Positions 15,341 to 24,124 of a DNA stretch of 64,000 bases are shown here, in pieces. The notes under the pieces were generated by a model. It made no database searches, was not told the origin of the DNA, and worked only from the letters and a program-made list of their open reading frames with translations. Position 1 is the first letter of the stretch. Every line of letters begins with the position of its first letter. The position numbers and the translations under genes were made by a program. The DNA comes from Flavobacterium sp. ZT3R18. Its GTDB lineage: Bacteria; Bacteroidota; Bacteroidia; Flavobacteriales; Flavobacteriaceae. The stretch covers positions 1 through 64,000 of the forward strand of contig NZ_VJZS01000006.1 in assembly GCF_007097385.1 (NCBI RefSeq). Reading direction: 5' to 3'.

Positions 15341-17654
15341 CCTTTTATTTTTTTTATTAGGGTTTAATGGTGCTCTGGCTTGCGGTTGGTCTGAAAGTCC
15401 CGAGATTTCGCGATTGGCATTATTCCGTGCGGAACGGAACGATTTTTTGAAACTTCGGTTTTTGACGTATTCGGCAGATAGTTATGCGACTCCCAATGTT
15501 TTTTCGACACTAGATCAAAAGCAAAATTGTCTTGAATGGCAAAAGCAATTGAGTCTAGACATCAATCCAGATGATGTGTACGCGATTCTGTACGAAACGG
15601 ATTCGGAGGTATTTCAGTCGGCGTATCAATCGAAATCGCTTGCCACTGTTTTTGCAAAGAATACTTTTGTTGGGAAACTTTTACTATCTAAAAACAAAAA
15701 GTTTCTAGACTATTTGGTTTTTGCCAAAAAACTAGAGTACAACAATATGGGCGGGTACAAATGGGAAACTTGGAATAATCTGAATTACGGATACGATTCG
15801 GAAAATAAATTCGTAGCCACTTTGGGGGATTATGATAAAAAACTAAGCTCGACCAAGGATGGGTTCTTGAAGCAGCGTTATGCTTTTTTGTTGCTTCGAA
15901 TGAGTTATTACGATGGAAAGCCACAAGAAGTGACTCGGTTGTACGAGACTTATTTTGCGACTAAACCCAATACTATTTTGACACCTTGGGCTTTGTATTT
16001 TAGAGCGTTGTGTGCAGATAACCAAGCGTTACAAAACTATTATTTGAGTCAAGTTTTTGTTTCCTGCGATGAGAAAACCAACGCTGTGATGCAACATTAT
16101 GATCGTACTTTGACTGCGCAAACTTTGAGTTATGCTCAAAACGATACCGAAAAAGGAAATATTCTTGCGCTCGAATGTATGCGTAATCCCGCGCCACAAC
16201 TGGAAACTTTGAAACAGATTTATGGGTACAATCCCGATTCGGTTTATTTTAGTTTTTTGGTAGGGAGAGAGGTCAATAAACTGGAAGATTGGATTTTTAC
16301 TCCCAAATACACTCAAAGCAGCCCTTCGGTTGTTTTGGATAATGAGGAATGGTATCAAGATTATGAGAAAGCGAAAGCCAAAAATTACGCCAAGGATATG
16401 GGGTATTTAAAAGAGCTGAGACTATTTTTTACAGAAATTGCGACTTCGGCTAAGGGGGAGCAGCAGGATTACCTTTATTCGGCTATTGCGCAGTTATGTT
16501 TTATTGAGGACCAAGTAGATTTGGGGAAGAAATACGTGAATATGATTTCAAAAGAGGCCAATGCTTCTATTGCGTTGCAGTCTAAAATCCAGTTGGCTTT
16601 GGTGGCTTTGAAACAAAATGATATTCAGAGTGAGGGGACAAAAAAACTGTTGTTTGACTGTTTTAATTCGATTGAAAATGCGGTAGATCTAGATCACGGC
16701 CTTTTTAAAAGTATGTATAGTTTTTATAGAATTGTAGCTGTGGAATATGCCAAAAAAGGAGATGAAGCCACTGCTGGATTGTTATTTCTAAAATCGAATA
16801 CTAAGAAAGCGAATGACGAGGATGGTTGGGGGTTTTATCCCTATTTCTATAATTATTTGGGCTATTTTGATCGTTTTGCTACGATAAAAGACATGGATAA
16901 TTTGATGGCTCTGATTACAAAAAAGGACAAAACGCCTTTTGAAAACTACATTTGTACAGGAACGACGACTGCCGATATCAATGTATATCGAGATTTGAAA
17001 GGTACGATTGCTTTTAGGGATTCTAATTTGGAATTGGCGTACAAAACTTTTGCGGAAATGCCGAAGAATTTTTGGATTCGAAATTATGAGTTTAAAAACT
17101 TTTTGAACGAGGATCCGTTTTTTCCTAAAATACTGGTCAGCACCAAAGAAAGGAAGTTTGATTATGTTTTTAATAAAGCCGAATTTGTAAAAACACTCTT
17201 GGAACTTAAAAAGAAAAACACGGCAGAAAGTAACCTAAAATTGGCTCATGCTTTTTTTAATGTTTCGTATTGGGGAAATGCCTGGATGATGACTTCGTAT
17301 GGTTGGACGAGTAGTTTTGGTGATGAATATTCGGATTATATTTTTGGAGGTAATCGATCGGAACGCGAAAAGAAGTATCAAAACGGGAATTATTTCAATT
17401 GTAATTTGGCTAAAAGTTACTATCAAAAAGTATTGTTTCTTTCTAAAAGTAAAGAAGAGAAAGCCTTGGCGAGTTTAATGATTTTTGAATGTGATTATGT
17501 GAGTTTTGCTACAACGACCAATTTATTAGGTGTTGAAAATGCTAATTTTAATCACGGAAAAGAGATTTATAGTTTTAATTCTATTTATAGGAATACCCAA
17601 ACTTTTAAGAAATACAATTGCCCTTTGTTGCAGGATTTTATTAATATTAAATAG
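15300..17654 (+). CDS. large secreted repeat-like protein, unknown function
   Basis: The preferred start at 15300 (MELKIYPTIIRFFSLLFFLLG) gives a signal peptide ending GALACGW; an ATG at 15276 would add eight residues before it. The 784-residue protein is mostly helical with many paired helices of 30-40 residues (for example LSKNKKFLDYLVFAKKLEYN, then KLSSTKDGFLKQRYAFLLLR), pointing to a TPR-like solenoid. The C terminus has aromatic segments (FFNVSYWGNAWMMTSYGW). The start lies inside the previous gene, so the two form a translationally coupled pair. A scaffold role beside the barrel-like partner is a guess. Confidence 0.75.
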   Translation: MELKIYPTIIRFFSLLFFLLGFNGALACGWSESPEISRLALFRAERNDFLKLRFLTYSADSYATPNVFSTLDQKQNCLEWQKQLSLDINPDDVYAILYETDSEVFQSAYQSKSLATVFAKNTFVGKLLLSKNKKFLDYLVFAKKLEYNNMGGYKWETWNNLNYGYDSENKFVATLGDYDKKLSSTKDGFLKQRYAFLLLRMSYYDGKPQEVTRLYETYFATKPNTILTPWALYFRALCADNQALQNYYLSQVFVSCDEKTNAVMQHYDRTLTAQTLSYAQNDTEKGNILALECMRNPAPQLETLKQIYGYNPDSVYFSFLVGREVNKLEDWIFTPKYTQSSPSVVLDNEEWYQDYEKAKAKNYAKDMGYLKELRLFFTEIATSAKGEQQDYLYSAIAQLCFIEDQVDLGKKYVNMISKEANASIALQSKIQLALVALKQNDIQSEGTKKLLFDCFNSIENAVDLDHGLFKSMYSFYRIVAVEYAKKGDEATAGLLFLKSNTKKANDEDGWGFYPYFYNYLGYFDRFATIKDMDNLMALITKKDKTPFENYICTGTTTADINVYRDLKGTIAFRDSNLELAYKTFAEMPKNFWIRNYEFKNFLNEDPFFPKILVSTKERKFDYVFNKAEFVKTLLELKKKNTAESNLKLAHAFFNVSYWGNAWMMTSYGWTSSFGDEYSDYIFGGNRSEREKKYQNGNYFNCNLAKSYYQKVLFLSKSKEEKALASLMIFECDYVSFATTTNLLGVENANFNHGKEIYSFNSIYRNTQTFKKYNCPLLQDFINIK

Positions 17655-17699
17655 TCTATTTTATAAAGAATTTTATCGTGTAGAGCTAAAGGAGTTGTG

Positions 17700-17892
17700 T
17701 TCGCAAGAGGGATAAAAACAAACGTCATTAAGTTGAGCTGTTTCAATCGTCACTTCGAGTGATTTTGTACATTAATGCGATAGCTTTAATGTTTAAAATT
17801 GTATCGAGAAGCCTTCGAAACGTAAGGTTCTCGATACTTCGTAATAATTTTCTATCGCAAATTATTACTCTTCCGATAACTGTCGGAATCGA
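17700..17892. repeat. cluster of hairpin repeats in gap 17655-18032
   Basis: After a GAGGGATA header come CACTTCGAGTGATTTTG and three stem-loops in a row: GTATCGAGAA (17801-17810) with TTCTCGATAC (17828-17837); GTAATAATTT (17841-17850) with AAATTATTAC (17859-17868); and TTCCGA-taactg-TCGGAA just after. The CACTTCGAGTG...TATCGAGAAG unit is a familiar Flavobacterium intergenic motif. There is no gene in this gap. Confidence 0.7.
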
Positions 17893-17993
17893 ACTGACGA
17901 ATTTATAACTTATATGGTGTTGATATAGAGGCAAGTAATCAAAGTAACGTAAGTGGTAAGACCTTATTAGAGATAGGCGATTCTGATATATAA

Positions 17994-18027
17994 AAAAAGC
18001 GGTAGAAATGATTTCATACCGCTTTTT
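17994..18027 (-). terminator. terminator of the gene at 18033
   Basis: AAAAAGCGGTA and TACCGCTTTTT enclose a further GAAA/TTTC pair, with one bulged A. The run of T on the minus strand fits the gene ending at 18033. Confidence 0.82.
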
Positions 18028-18032
18028 GTGTT

Positions 18033-18839
18033 CTAATTGTTTTTGAGATTATCAAATACTTTTATGAGGTCGTGAATGGGTTTTAGTGAAATCTCTGTAC
18101 CACTTTCACCATTTTCGGCGTAATCAAAAGGATTGTCAAGATCTTTGATTAATAAAAACATGTAGGAGATTAAAAAGGTAACCAGTAAGGTAAAAAATAA
18201 GGAAGCATAAAAAGGGTCGATTTTGATGATGATTAAGCAAAATGCAATTAGGAACCCCATGGCTTCTAAAATGGCGTAAGCCGATCCGATAAAGTCGGTT
18301 TCCCTGATGGTATCAATTCTCAAAACCATTTTTCGGATGTTATTTTGTTCATTTTTCATTTTGATAACATAACCTGCTTGAATGCCTTCGTTATCTAATT
18401 CGATTAGAAAATCGTTTATTTGGCTTATCTTTTCCAGAACGGATACTGTTGTTTCTCTTTTGTAAAACCAGTCCATCAAAGAATGAATAAATTGTTTTTG
18501 GAATTCGATAAATTCTAATGCATTTTGAGAGTTTTTGCCTTTGTAAACGGTATAGGCATCATCATATAGTGTTTTTATGGAAGCCGAAAGTTCACTAGGT
18601 AATTTTTCACTTTCCTTGTAATCTGAAAGAACACCGCTGATAAGAAACCCAATTAGGAAAATGGTACCCGCTATTAAACTGGTAAATAGTGCGTTTAATT
18701 CGATTAGCTCGAAGCCAAACTTATGGGATAAAATTTTTAAAACAGCAATTGATAGAATTATAGGAATGATTCGGAATGCAATAGACCATTTTTGCCATAT
18801 TTTATTGGACTTTTTTTTAATCGTTTTTGGGACTTTCAT
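18033..18839 (-). CDS. bestrophin-like/DUF4239-like membrane protein
   Basis: This 268-residue protein has a basic N terminus (MKVPKTIKKKSNKIWQKW), two membrane helices at ~23-70, a long soluble helical region (~75-185) and two helices at ~188-232. The order of paired helices around a helical core, and the segment IGFLISGVLSDYKESEKLPSEL, resemble the DUF4239/bestrophin-like group. That group includes anion-channel relatives. The similarity is only in pattern, so ion transport is a weak inference. It is the last gene before the tpiA block and has its own terminator. Confidence 0.6.
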   Translation of the reverse strand: MKVPKTIKKKSNKIWQKWSIAFRIIPIILSIAVLKILSHKFGFELIELNALFTSLIAGTIFLIGFLISGVLSDYKESEKLPSELSASIKTLYDDAYTVYKGKNSQNALEFIEFQKQFIHSLMDWFYKRETTVSVLEKISQINDFLIELDNEGIQAGYVIKMKNEQNNIRKMVLRIDTIRETDFIGSAYAILEAMGFLIAFCLIIIKIDPFYASLFFTLLVTFLISYMFLLIKDLDNPFDYAENGESGTEISLKPIHDLIKVFDNLKNN

Positions 18840-18990
18840 AAATTTTTTATTGTTGTTTTTTGTTCTGTTTTTATGATTTATGACAGGGATTTATTTTCGG
18901 CAAATTTCGGGATTTATCTATGAAATTCAAATTTATTGTTTCCGTTTAATTCAGGTTTTGCAAAGCTATTTTTGAAGTAAGGCAAAATAA

Positions 18991-19019
18991 AAAAAACCTA
19001 TTCATTTATAGAACAGGTT
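18991..19019 (-). terminator. terminator of tpiA
   Basis: AACCTATTC and GAACAGGTT form a hairpin with one mismatch around a 7-base loop. The A-run to its left gives a T-run on the minus strand. Confidence 0.75.
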
Positions 19020-19069
19020 CATTTAGTTGTTTACTTAAAAAGTAAATTTAAAATAATAGAAACTATTAT

Positions 19070-19822
19070 TTAGATTGAAGTTACAATTGCAATAAAATCT
19101 TTTGCATTAAGAGCTGCACCACCAATAAGACCACCATCTACATCTGGTTTAGAGAAGATTTCTTTGGCATTGTCTGGTTTTACACTTCCACCGTAAATGA
19201 TAGAAACATCTTCTGCAATATCGCTTCCAAAAGCTTTACGAACCGTTTCTCTTATAAATAGGTGCATTTCTTGTGCTTGATCTGGCGAAGCCGTTTCTCC
19301 TGTACCAATAGCCCAAACAGGCTCATAAGCTAAAACAATTTTCTCCCAATCTTTGGCTTCTATATGAAATAAACCGTCTTTCAATTGGTTCTCAACAATA
19401 TTAAAATGATTTCCAGATTGACGATCTTTTAGCTCTTCTCCAAAACAGAAAATAACGGTCATGTCATGTTGCAAAGCAGTATTTACTTTGCTTGCAATCA
19501 ATGCATCTGTTTCGTGAAATATAGCTCTACGTTCTGAGTGACCTAAAATTACATTGCTTACTCCAACGCTTTTAAGCATTTCCGCAGAGATTTCACCTGT
19601 AAAAGCACCACTTTCTGCTTGGTGTACATTTTGTGCAGCAACAAATATATTAGAGTGTGTTAAGTTTTCGACTGCCGAAGCCAAGTTTACAAATGTTGGC
19701 GCAACGATTACTTGTGCAGAGGTTTCCGCTGGAATTTGAGATAATAATTCGTTTAATAATTCTTTAGTTTGTGCTGCATTTTTATGCATTTTCCAGTTTC
19801 CTGCTACAATCTTCTTTCTCAT
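19070..19822 (-). CDS. tpiA: triosephosphate isomerase
   Basis: This 250-residue cytoplasmic enzyme interconverts dihydroxyacetone phosphate and glyceraldehyde 3-phosphate in glycolysis and gluconeogenesis. All active-site elements are present: GNWKMHK with the catalytic Lys near residue 11, ILGHSERR with the catalytic His (~95), VLAYEPVWAIGTG with the catalytic Glu (~170) and the flexible loop after it, IIYGGSVKPDN, and the phosphate-binding DGGLIGGAAL. The length is normal. It carries its own terminator, and a TlpA-like gene lies upstream on the same strand. Confidence 0.97.
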   Translation of the reverse strand: MRKKIVAGNWKMHKNAAQTKELLNELLSQIPAETSAQVIVAPTFVNLASAVENLTHSNIFVAAQNVHQAESGAFTGEISAEMLKSVGVSNVILGHSERRAIFHETDALIASKVNTALQHDMTVIFCFGEELKDRQSGNHFNIVENQLKDGLFHIEAKDWEKIVLAYEPVWAIGTGETASPDQAQEMHLFIRETVRKAFGSDIAEDVSIIYGGSVKPDNAKEIFSKPDVDGGLIGGAALNAKDFIAIVTSI

Positions 19823-19929
19823 TTTTTAGTTGTTTTTAGTAGTGTTTAAATTTGTATAATTGTTTTAAAAAAGCAATAATAGAATTCCAAATTTCATTGC
19901 CATTGGAATTGTCATTGAAATTCCCATTG

Positions 19930-20424
19930 CTATTGAAATTGTTTTAGCGTTGCATTTATTTGATCAAAATCAGTTTCTATAGCGCGATAGAGTGCAATTT
20001 TTCCAGTTTGATCAATGATAATGTATCTTGGAACCCAATCAAGATCTATAGCTTGTCCAAAAACTCCTTTCATACCATCATTGGCCATATAATGATCTCC
20101 TTTGAGTTCATGCTTTTGAATTCCTTCTTTCCACTTGTCTGCAGTTTTGTCCATAGAGAGAAATACAAAAGAAACATTTTTATTTTGTTCTTGCAATTCT
20201 TTTATTTTTGGCATTGCTTTTACACAATCGCCACACCATGAAGCCCAAACTTCTATGACGGTAGTTTTACCTTTATAATTTTTTAGAATATTTTGAAAAG
20301 AGGTTTGTTTTCCAGCAGTGGTTAGCAAAGTTTCGGAAAGTGCTTTTTTAGAAAACGCTGTTTTCTGAGCATTAGTACAAGAAAATGTTACAAAAGCAAT
20401 AATTAATAAGGCAGTTTTTTTCAT
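19930..20424 (-). CDS. TlpA-like thioredoxin-fold lipoprotein
   Basis: This 164-residue protein has a lipoprotein signal (MKKTALLIIAFVTFSC, lipid on Cys16). It carries a thioredoxin fold with the active site WASWCGDCVKAMPK (Cys64, Cys67), KNVSFVFLSMDKTADKWKEG as the inserted region of the TlpA/ResA type, and the cis-proline loop VPRYIIID near residue 138. It is expected to act as a periplasm-facing thiol-disulfide reductant. The neighbour upstream is a DoxX/BT_3928-like protein with a CGC motif, a possible redox partner. The last codons run into low-complexity AATTGCCATTG-type sequence, also present in the gap to tpiA. Confidence 0.9.
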   Translation of the reverse strand: MKKTALLIIAFVTFSCTNAQKTAFSKKALSETLLTTAGKQTSFQNILKNYKGKTTVIEVWASWCGDCVKAMPKIKELQEQNKNVSFVFLSMDKTADKWKEGIQKHELKGDHYMANDGMKGVFGQAIDLDWVPRYIIIDQTGKIALYRAIETDFDQINATLKQFQ

Positions 20425-20591
20425 TTAATATATAATTTACACAAAGTTAACCAAAGAATTGACAAAGGGAGAGGTGTAATTAAGAATTTTGACGTCAAAA
20501 TCATTAAATGTATTAGCAATATCGTTATAGTTACTATTTTTTTTACAAAATTAAAAAAAGAAAAATTCAATTAGCATTAAGGAATAAAAAA

Positions 20592-20624
20592 AACCTTGCA
20601 GAAATATGTGATTGCTGCAAGGTT
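20592..20624 (-). terminator. terminator of the BT_3928-like gene
   Basis: AACCTTGCAG (20592-20601) and CTGCAAGGTT (20615-20624) are perfect arms. They are followed on the minus strand by a run of T. Confidence 0.88.
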
Positions 20625-20652
20625 GAATTATTTTTTTTAATAGAAAACCAGT

Positions 20653-21756
20653 TTACTCAAAAACTAAGTCATCAACATCATTGTAATGCACTTTTTGTTT
20701 TACAGTACCTTTTTCTAGAATGACAAAACTAGGATTGGCTCTTTCGATTGTTTTTAGCGGAATAGCATCACAGAAATAAAAATTGAAAGTTAGTCCGTAT
20801 TGTTTTTTTATTTTTGCGATTTCCTCTGGTGCCGAAGCCGTCATTCCGATCACTTTATATCCTTTTGCGGAAGCGTTTTTATTGATTTTCTCCATCTTTG
20901 CAAGACCATCAACATTGGCAAGAGCCAAATCATAGGCAACCACCATCAATAATTTAGGTTCATCAAGTAGCTCTTCTTTATAATCGGATCCGTCTTTTTC
21001 CATTACAAAATCATGAATAGGAGGGACGTAGCCTTCGGTGATTACTTTGTCTTTTCGATCTACAAAAGTGGCGCCAGCTGGAATGTTTGCCAAATTTTTC
21101 TCTGTAAATTCTTTGTCAACACCATTTACTTTGTAGATAAAAATCATTTCGACTACCGATTTTGGAGCATTGTCAGGAATTCTCATCCCTTTCTGGATGT
21201 TATTCCCCACTTTGAAAGCGCGAAAATCTTTTAGTGGTAAATGGTTTATTACCCAATACCCCATAAAAGCACAAAGAAATACAGTTAGTATTGCCAGACT
21301 ATTTTGAATTTTACTAGAAAAAAGAGGCTTTACCAATTTCATATTAATAAAGAGAATCAATATGAAAAACAATAAAATAAGGTCTTTGGTAAAGGATTGC
21401 CAAGGCGTAAGGTGCAAAGCATCTCCAAAACAACCGCAGTCTTTTACCACATCAAAATAAGCGGAATAGAAGGTTAAAAAGGTGAACTTCACAATTAATA
21501 AAAGTAGCAGCCAAATTGTTAGTTTTGATTTATAACCAATGAGTAGCATCACCCCCAAAACTACCTCTAGAATTACTATAAATAAGGCTATAGCCAAGGA
21601 ATAAGGAACAAAAAAAGGCATATTGAATACGGGCTCACTAAAATATTCGGCTAGTTTATAGGAGAATCCCACTGGGTCATTTAATTTGATTAATCCAGAG
21701 ATTATAAATAGGACACCAACAAAGATTCGGGAGAATTGGGTAATGATGTTTTTCAT
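20653..21756 (-). CDS. BT_3928-family DoxX/MauE-like membrane protein
   Basis: This 367-residue protein has four membrane helices in a DoxX/MauE-like arrangement (~8-150). The MauE-type motif DCGCFGDALHLTPWQSF (Cys107 and Cys109) lies between helices three and four. A fifth helix at ~152-170 leads to a periplasmic domain (~180-367) with a thioredoxin-like feel (KLLMVVAYDL, KGYKVIGMTAS, NPSFVILEKGTV). The fold suggests electron transfer to periplasmic thiols, but no experiment is known to me. It sits between DUF1599 and the TlpA-like gene, a neighbourhood I recall as common in Flavobacteriia. Confidence 0.87.
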   Translation of the reverse strand: MKNIITQFSRIFVGVLFIISGLIKLNDPVGFSYKLAEYFSEPVFNMPFFVPYSLAIALFIVILEVVLGVMLLIGYKSKLTIWLLLLLIVKFTFLTFYSAYFDVVKDCGCFGDALHLTPWQSFTKDLILLFFILILFINMKLVKPLFSSKIQNSLAILTVFLCAFMGYWVINHLPLKDFRAFKVGNNIQKGMRIPDNAPKSVVEMIFIYKVNGVDKEFTEKNLANIPAGATFVDRKDKVITEGYVPPIHDFVMEKDGSDYKEELLDEPKLLMVVAYDLALANVDGLAKMEKINKNASAKGYKVIGMTASAPEEIAKIKKQYGLTFNFYFCDAIPLKTIERANPSFVILEKGTVKQKVHYNDVDDLVFE

Positions 21757-21813
21757 TTTTTTATATTTTAAACAAAGATATATGTAGGTGTTTTTATTTT
21801 TGTTAATGAGTTG

Positions 21814-22356
21814 TTATTTCTTAAACTCCATTAAAATCAAAGCGAAAATCGAGTAATTAATCATATCCTGGTAATTGGCATCAATTCCTTCTGACACAAT
21901 GGTTTTTCCTTTATTGTCTTCGATTTGTTTCACACGAAGTAGTTTTTGCAAGATCAAATCGGTGAGTGAACTTACTCGCATTTCGCGCCAAGCTTCCCCG
22001 TAATCATGGTTTTTGTTTTCCATTAATTCCTTGGTCAAAGTAACTTTAGCATCGTATAATTGAGTCGCTTTTTCGGTATCTAAATCGGGTTGATCGACCA
22101 CGCCTAATTCCAATTGAATCAGCGCCATAATCGAATAATTGATGATGCCAATGAATTCGCCAGTTTCGTCTTCATCGATTTTACGGATTTCATTCTCTTG
22201 TAAACTTCTAATTCTTTGGGCTTTTATGAAAATCTGATCGGTTAGGGACGGAAGCCTCAAAATGCGCCAAGCACTACCGTAGTCTTTCATTTTGTTGATA
22301 AATAGTGAGCGACAAAGGGCAATCACGTTGTCATATTCTTGCGAAGTATTCTTCAT
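21814..22356 (-). CDS. DUF1599 family protein
   Basis: This 180-residue protein is an internal duplication. The first half has LFINKMKDYGSAWRILRLPS followed by IINYSIMALIQLEL; the second has LMENKNHDYGEAWREMRVSS followed by MINYSIFALILMEF. It matches DUF1599, whose members resemble MazG-type or deoxyribosyltransferase-associated helical proteins only loosely; the activity is not known. It is transcribed divergently from folP, as I recall for many Flavobacteriia. It has no signal peptide and no membrane segment. Confidence 0.88.
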   Translation of the reverse strand: MKNTSQEYDNVIALCRSLFINKMKDYGSAWRILRLPSLTDQIFIKAQRIRSLQENEIRKIDEDETGEFIGIINYSIMALIQLELGVVDQPDLDTEKATQLYDAKVTLTKELMENKNHDYGEAWREMRVSSLTDLILQKLLRVKQIEDNKGKTIVSEGIDANYQDMINYSIFALILMEFKK

Positions 22357-22500
22357 TATTGGTGTATATTTGTATAAAATTGCATCAAAAATAAGATTTT
22401 TTTTTGATTTAAATTGAAGCTTGAATTTAAGACAGAGTAAAAACGTTTAAGTATAGCTATCTTCAGGAATTCAATTTATTATTTTCTGCGTAAACCTGCG

Positions 22501-22532
22501 AAATCTGTGTGCCTATTTTTTCACGCAGATTT
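22501..22532. repeat. short hairpin repeat before folP
   Basis: AAATCTGTGTG and CACGCAGATTT pair with one mismatch across 10 bases. This 'CTGCGTAAATCTGCG' style is common between genes in this genus. It lies in the folP/DUF1599 divergent gap. Confidence 0.55.
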
Positions 22533-22592
22533 AAAATTATCGAATAAGGATTGACAGTGCTACAAAAAACTGCGATTAAAAATTTAAAAAAT

Positions 22593-23417
22593 ATGACTAT
22601 AAACTGTAAAGGACAACTCATAGATCTATCAACGCCAAAAGTAATGGGGATTTTGAATGTAACGCCCAATTCTTTTTTTGATGGTGGGAAGTACAACAAC
22701 GAAACCGAACTCCTGGAGCGTGTAGAAAAAATGCTAACCGAAGGGGCTACTTTTATTGATGTGGGAGCCTATTCGAGCAAACCCAACGCCGAGTTTGTAT
22801 CAGAAGAAGAGGAGATCTCGAGAATTGTCCCCGTTGTGAATTTGCTACAAAAGAATTTTCTAGATATTATATTGTCTATAGATACCTTTCGGGCGGCAGT
22901 GGCAAAGCGTTGTATAGAAAACGGAGCTGCCATTATCAATGATATTTCGGCAGGAATTTTAGATGATAAAATGCTGGAAACCGTTGCAGAATGTAAAGTT
23001 CCGTATATCATGATGCACATGAAAGGTACTCCACAAACCATGCAAACGTTTACTCAGTACGAGGATATAATCAAAGAAATGATTTTCTATTTCTCGGAAC
23101 GCATTGCTGCTGCAAGAGCGTTTGGAATAAATGACTTAATTGTAGATCCTGGTTTTGGTTTTGCCAAAACATTGGAACAAAATTTTGAAGTCATGCAAAA
23201 ATTAGAATTGTTTCAAATGCTGGAATTGCCTTTATTGGCGGGTATTTCGCGAAAATCGATGATATATAAAACATTGGAAGTGAATGCAGAAATGGCTTTG
23301 AACGGTACCACAGTTTTGAACACGATTGCTTTGACCAAGGGAGCAAAAATCCTTAGGGTTCATGATGTGAAAGAAGCGGTAGAATGTGTTCGTTTATTTA
23401 ATAAAATGGAATTATAA
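22593..23417 (+). CDS. folP: dihydropteroate synthase
   Basis: This 274-residue cytoplasmic enzyme joins p-aminobenzoate to the pterin pyrophosphate in folate synthesis and is the target of sulfonamides. Motifs are MGILNVTPNSFFDGG (~13-27), IDVGAYSSKPNA (~55), SIDTFRAAVA (~94), INDISAG, the substrate loop VDPGFGFAKT and GISRKSMI. The TTG at 22551 would add 14 unsupported residues, so ATG 22593 is chosen. Its stop codon overlaps the next gene's ATG by one base (TAATG), so the two are translationally coupled. The usual folate genes folE, folK and folC are not nearby. Confidence 0.95.
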   Translation: MTINCKGQLIDLSTPKVMGILNVTPNSFFDGGKYNNETELLERVEKMLTEGATFIDVGAYSSKPNAEFVSEEEEISRIVPVVNLLQKNFLDIILSIDTFRAAVAKRCIENGAAIINDISAGILDDKMLETVAECKVPYIMMHMKGTPQTMQTFTQYEDIIKEMIFYFSERIAAARAFGINDLIVDPGFGFAKTLEQNFEVMQKLELFQMLELPLLAGISRKSMIYKTLEVNAEMALNGTTVLNTIALTKGAKILRVHDVKEAVECVRLFNKMEL

Positions 23418-24055
23418 TGATAAAATATTTACTTAGAATTGTACTGTTGATATGTGTTTCTTGTGGAAATAAGGAAGATGTTTTATTGCCAAAGTCGAAT
23501 ACTACTATTGTAAAAGAGGTGGTTGATCTTTCGCCTATTTATATTTTTTTTAGAGTAAAAGGCAAAGATACTTTGGCCGAAGTCAATAGAAAAAACAGCA
23601 TTATTACCACGAATTGGATTTTGAATATTGACAAGCGTTTGCCTTTGCGTTTGGTGATTCCAGAAGTGATGAAACTACAACAAAAGAAGCGGGAGGAAAA
23701 AGAACACCGAAACGAATTGGCACTCAATTATTATTCGTATGCAGACAGTATTGGCAAAAATCTAGCCTTTATCCCTTTTACGGAAGTGTATTATAAAATG
23801 GAAAAGCCGAAGTTTGATGTTAAAATCTATTTTGATAAAGAAAATAAAATTTGGGTAAGAGGTTTAATGATCAAGAATGATGAGTTAGAAAATTTTATTA
23901 CTGAATTTATTGATATAAAGTCAGAAAATTATTTTTTTTGTTTTTCGAGGGATTTATCTTACGGGGAATATATTCAAGACAAAATTTTAATTAAAAAATT
24001 AGTTGTAAAAAAGAAAGGGATTTGGATAAATCATAATAAAGAGTTTGTCTATTGA
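23417..24055 (+). CDS. predicted lipoprotein coupled to folP
   Basis: This 212-residue protein has a lipoprotein signal (MIKYLLRIVLLICVSC, lipid on Cys16). The mature part is beta-rich with a basic stretch (VMKLQQKKREEKEHRNEL) in the middle and aromatic C-terminal strands (ENYFFCFSRDLSYGEYIQD). No family is recognised. It overlaps folP by one base, so it is cotranslated with an enzyme of a quite different compartment. It ends just before a strong terminator shared with the CHRD gene. Confidence 0.7.
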   Translation: MIKYLLRIVLLICVSCGNKEDVLLPKSNTTIVKEVVDLSPIYIFFRVKGKDTLAEVNRKNSIITTNWILNIDKRLPLRLVIPEVMKLQQKKREEKEHRNELALNYYSYADSIGKNLAFIPFTEVYYKMEKPKFDVKIYFDKENKIWVRGLMIKNDELENFITEFIDIKSENYFFCFSRDLSYGEYIQDKILIKKLVVKKKGIWINHNKEFVY

Positions 24056-24072
24056 TTTTATTTTAAATAATT

Positions 24073-24102
24073 AATGCCTTTCTATTTGATTAGAAAGGCA
24101 TT
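24073..24102. terminator. bidirectional terminator between lipoprotein and CHRD genes
   Basis: AATGCCTTTCTA and its exact complement surround TTTGAT. T-runs lie on both strands, fitting the convergent genes ending at 24055 and 24125. Confidence 0.88.
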
Positions 24103-24124
24103 TTTTTTGCGGGTTTTTTTGGTA

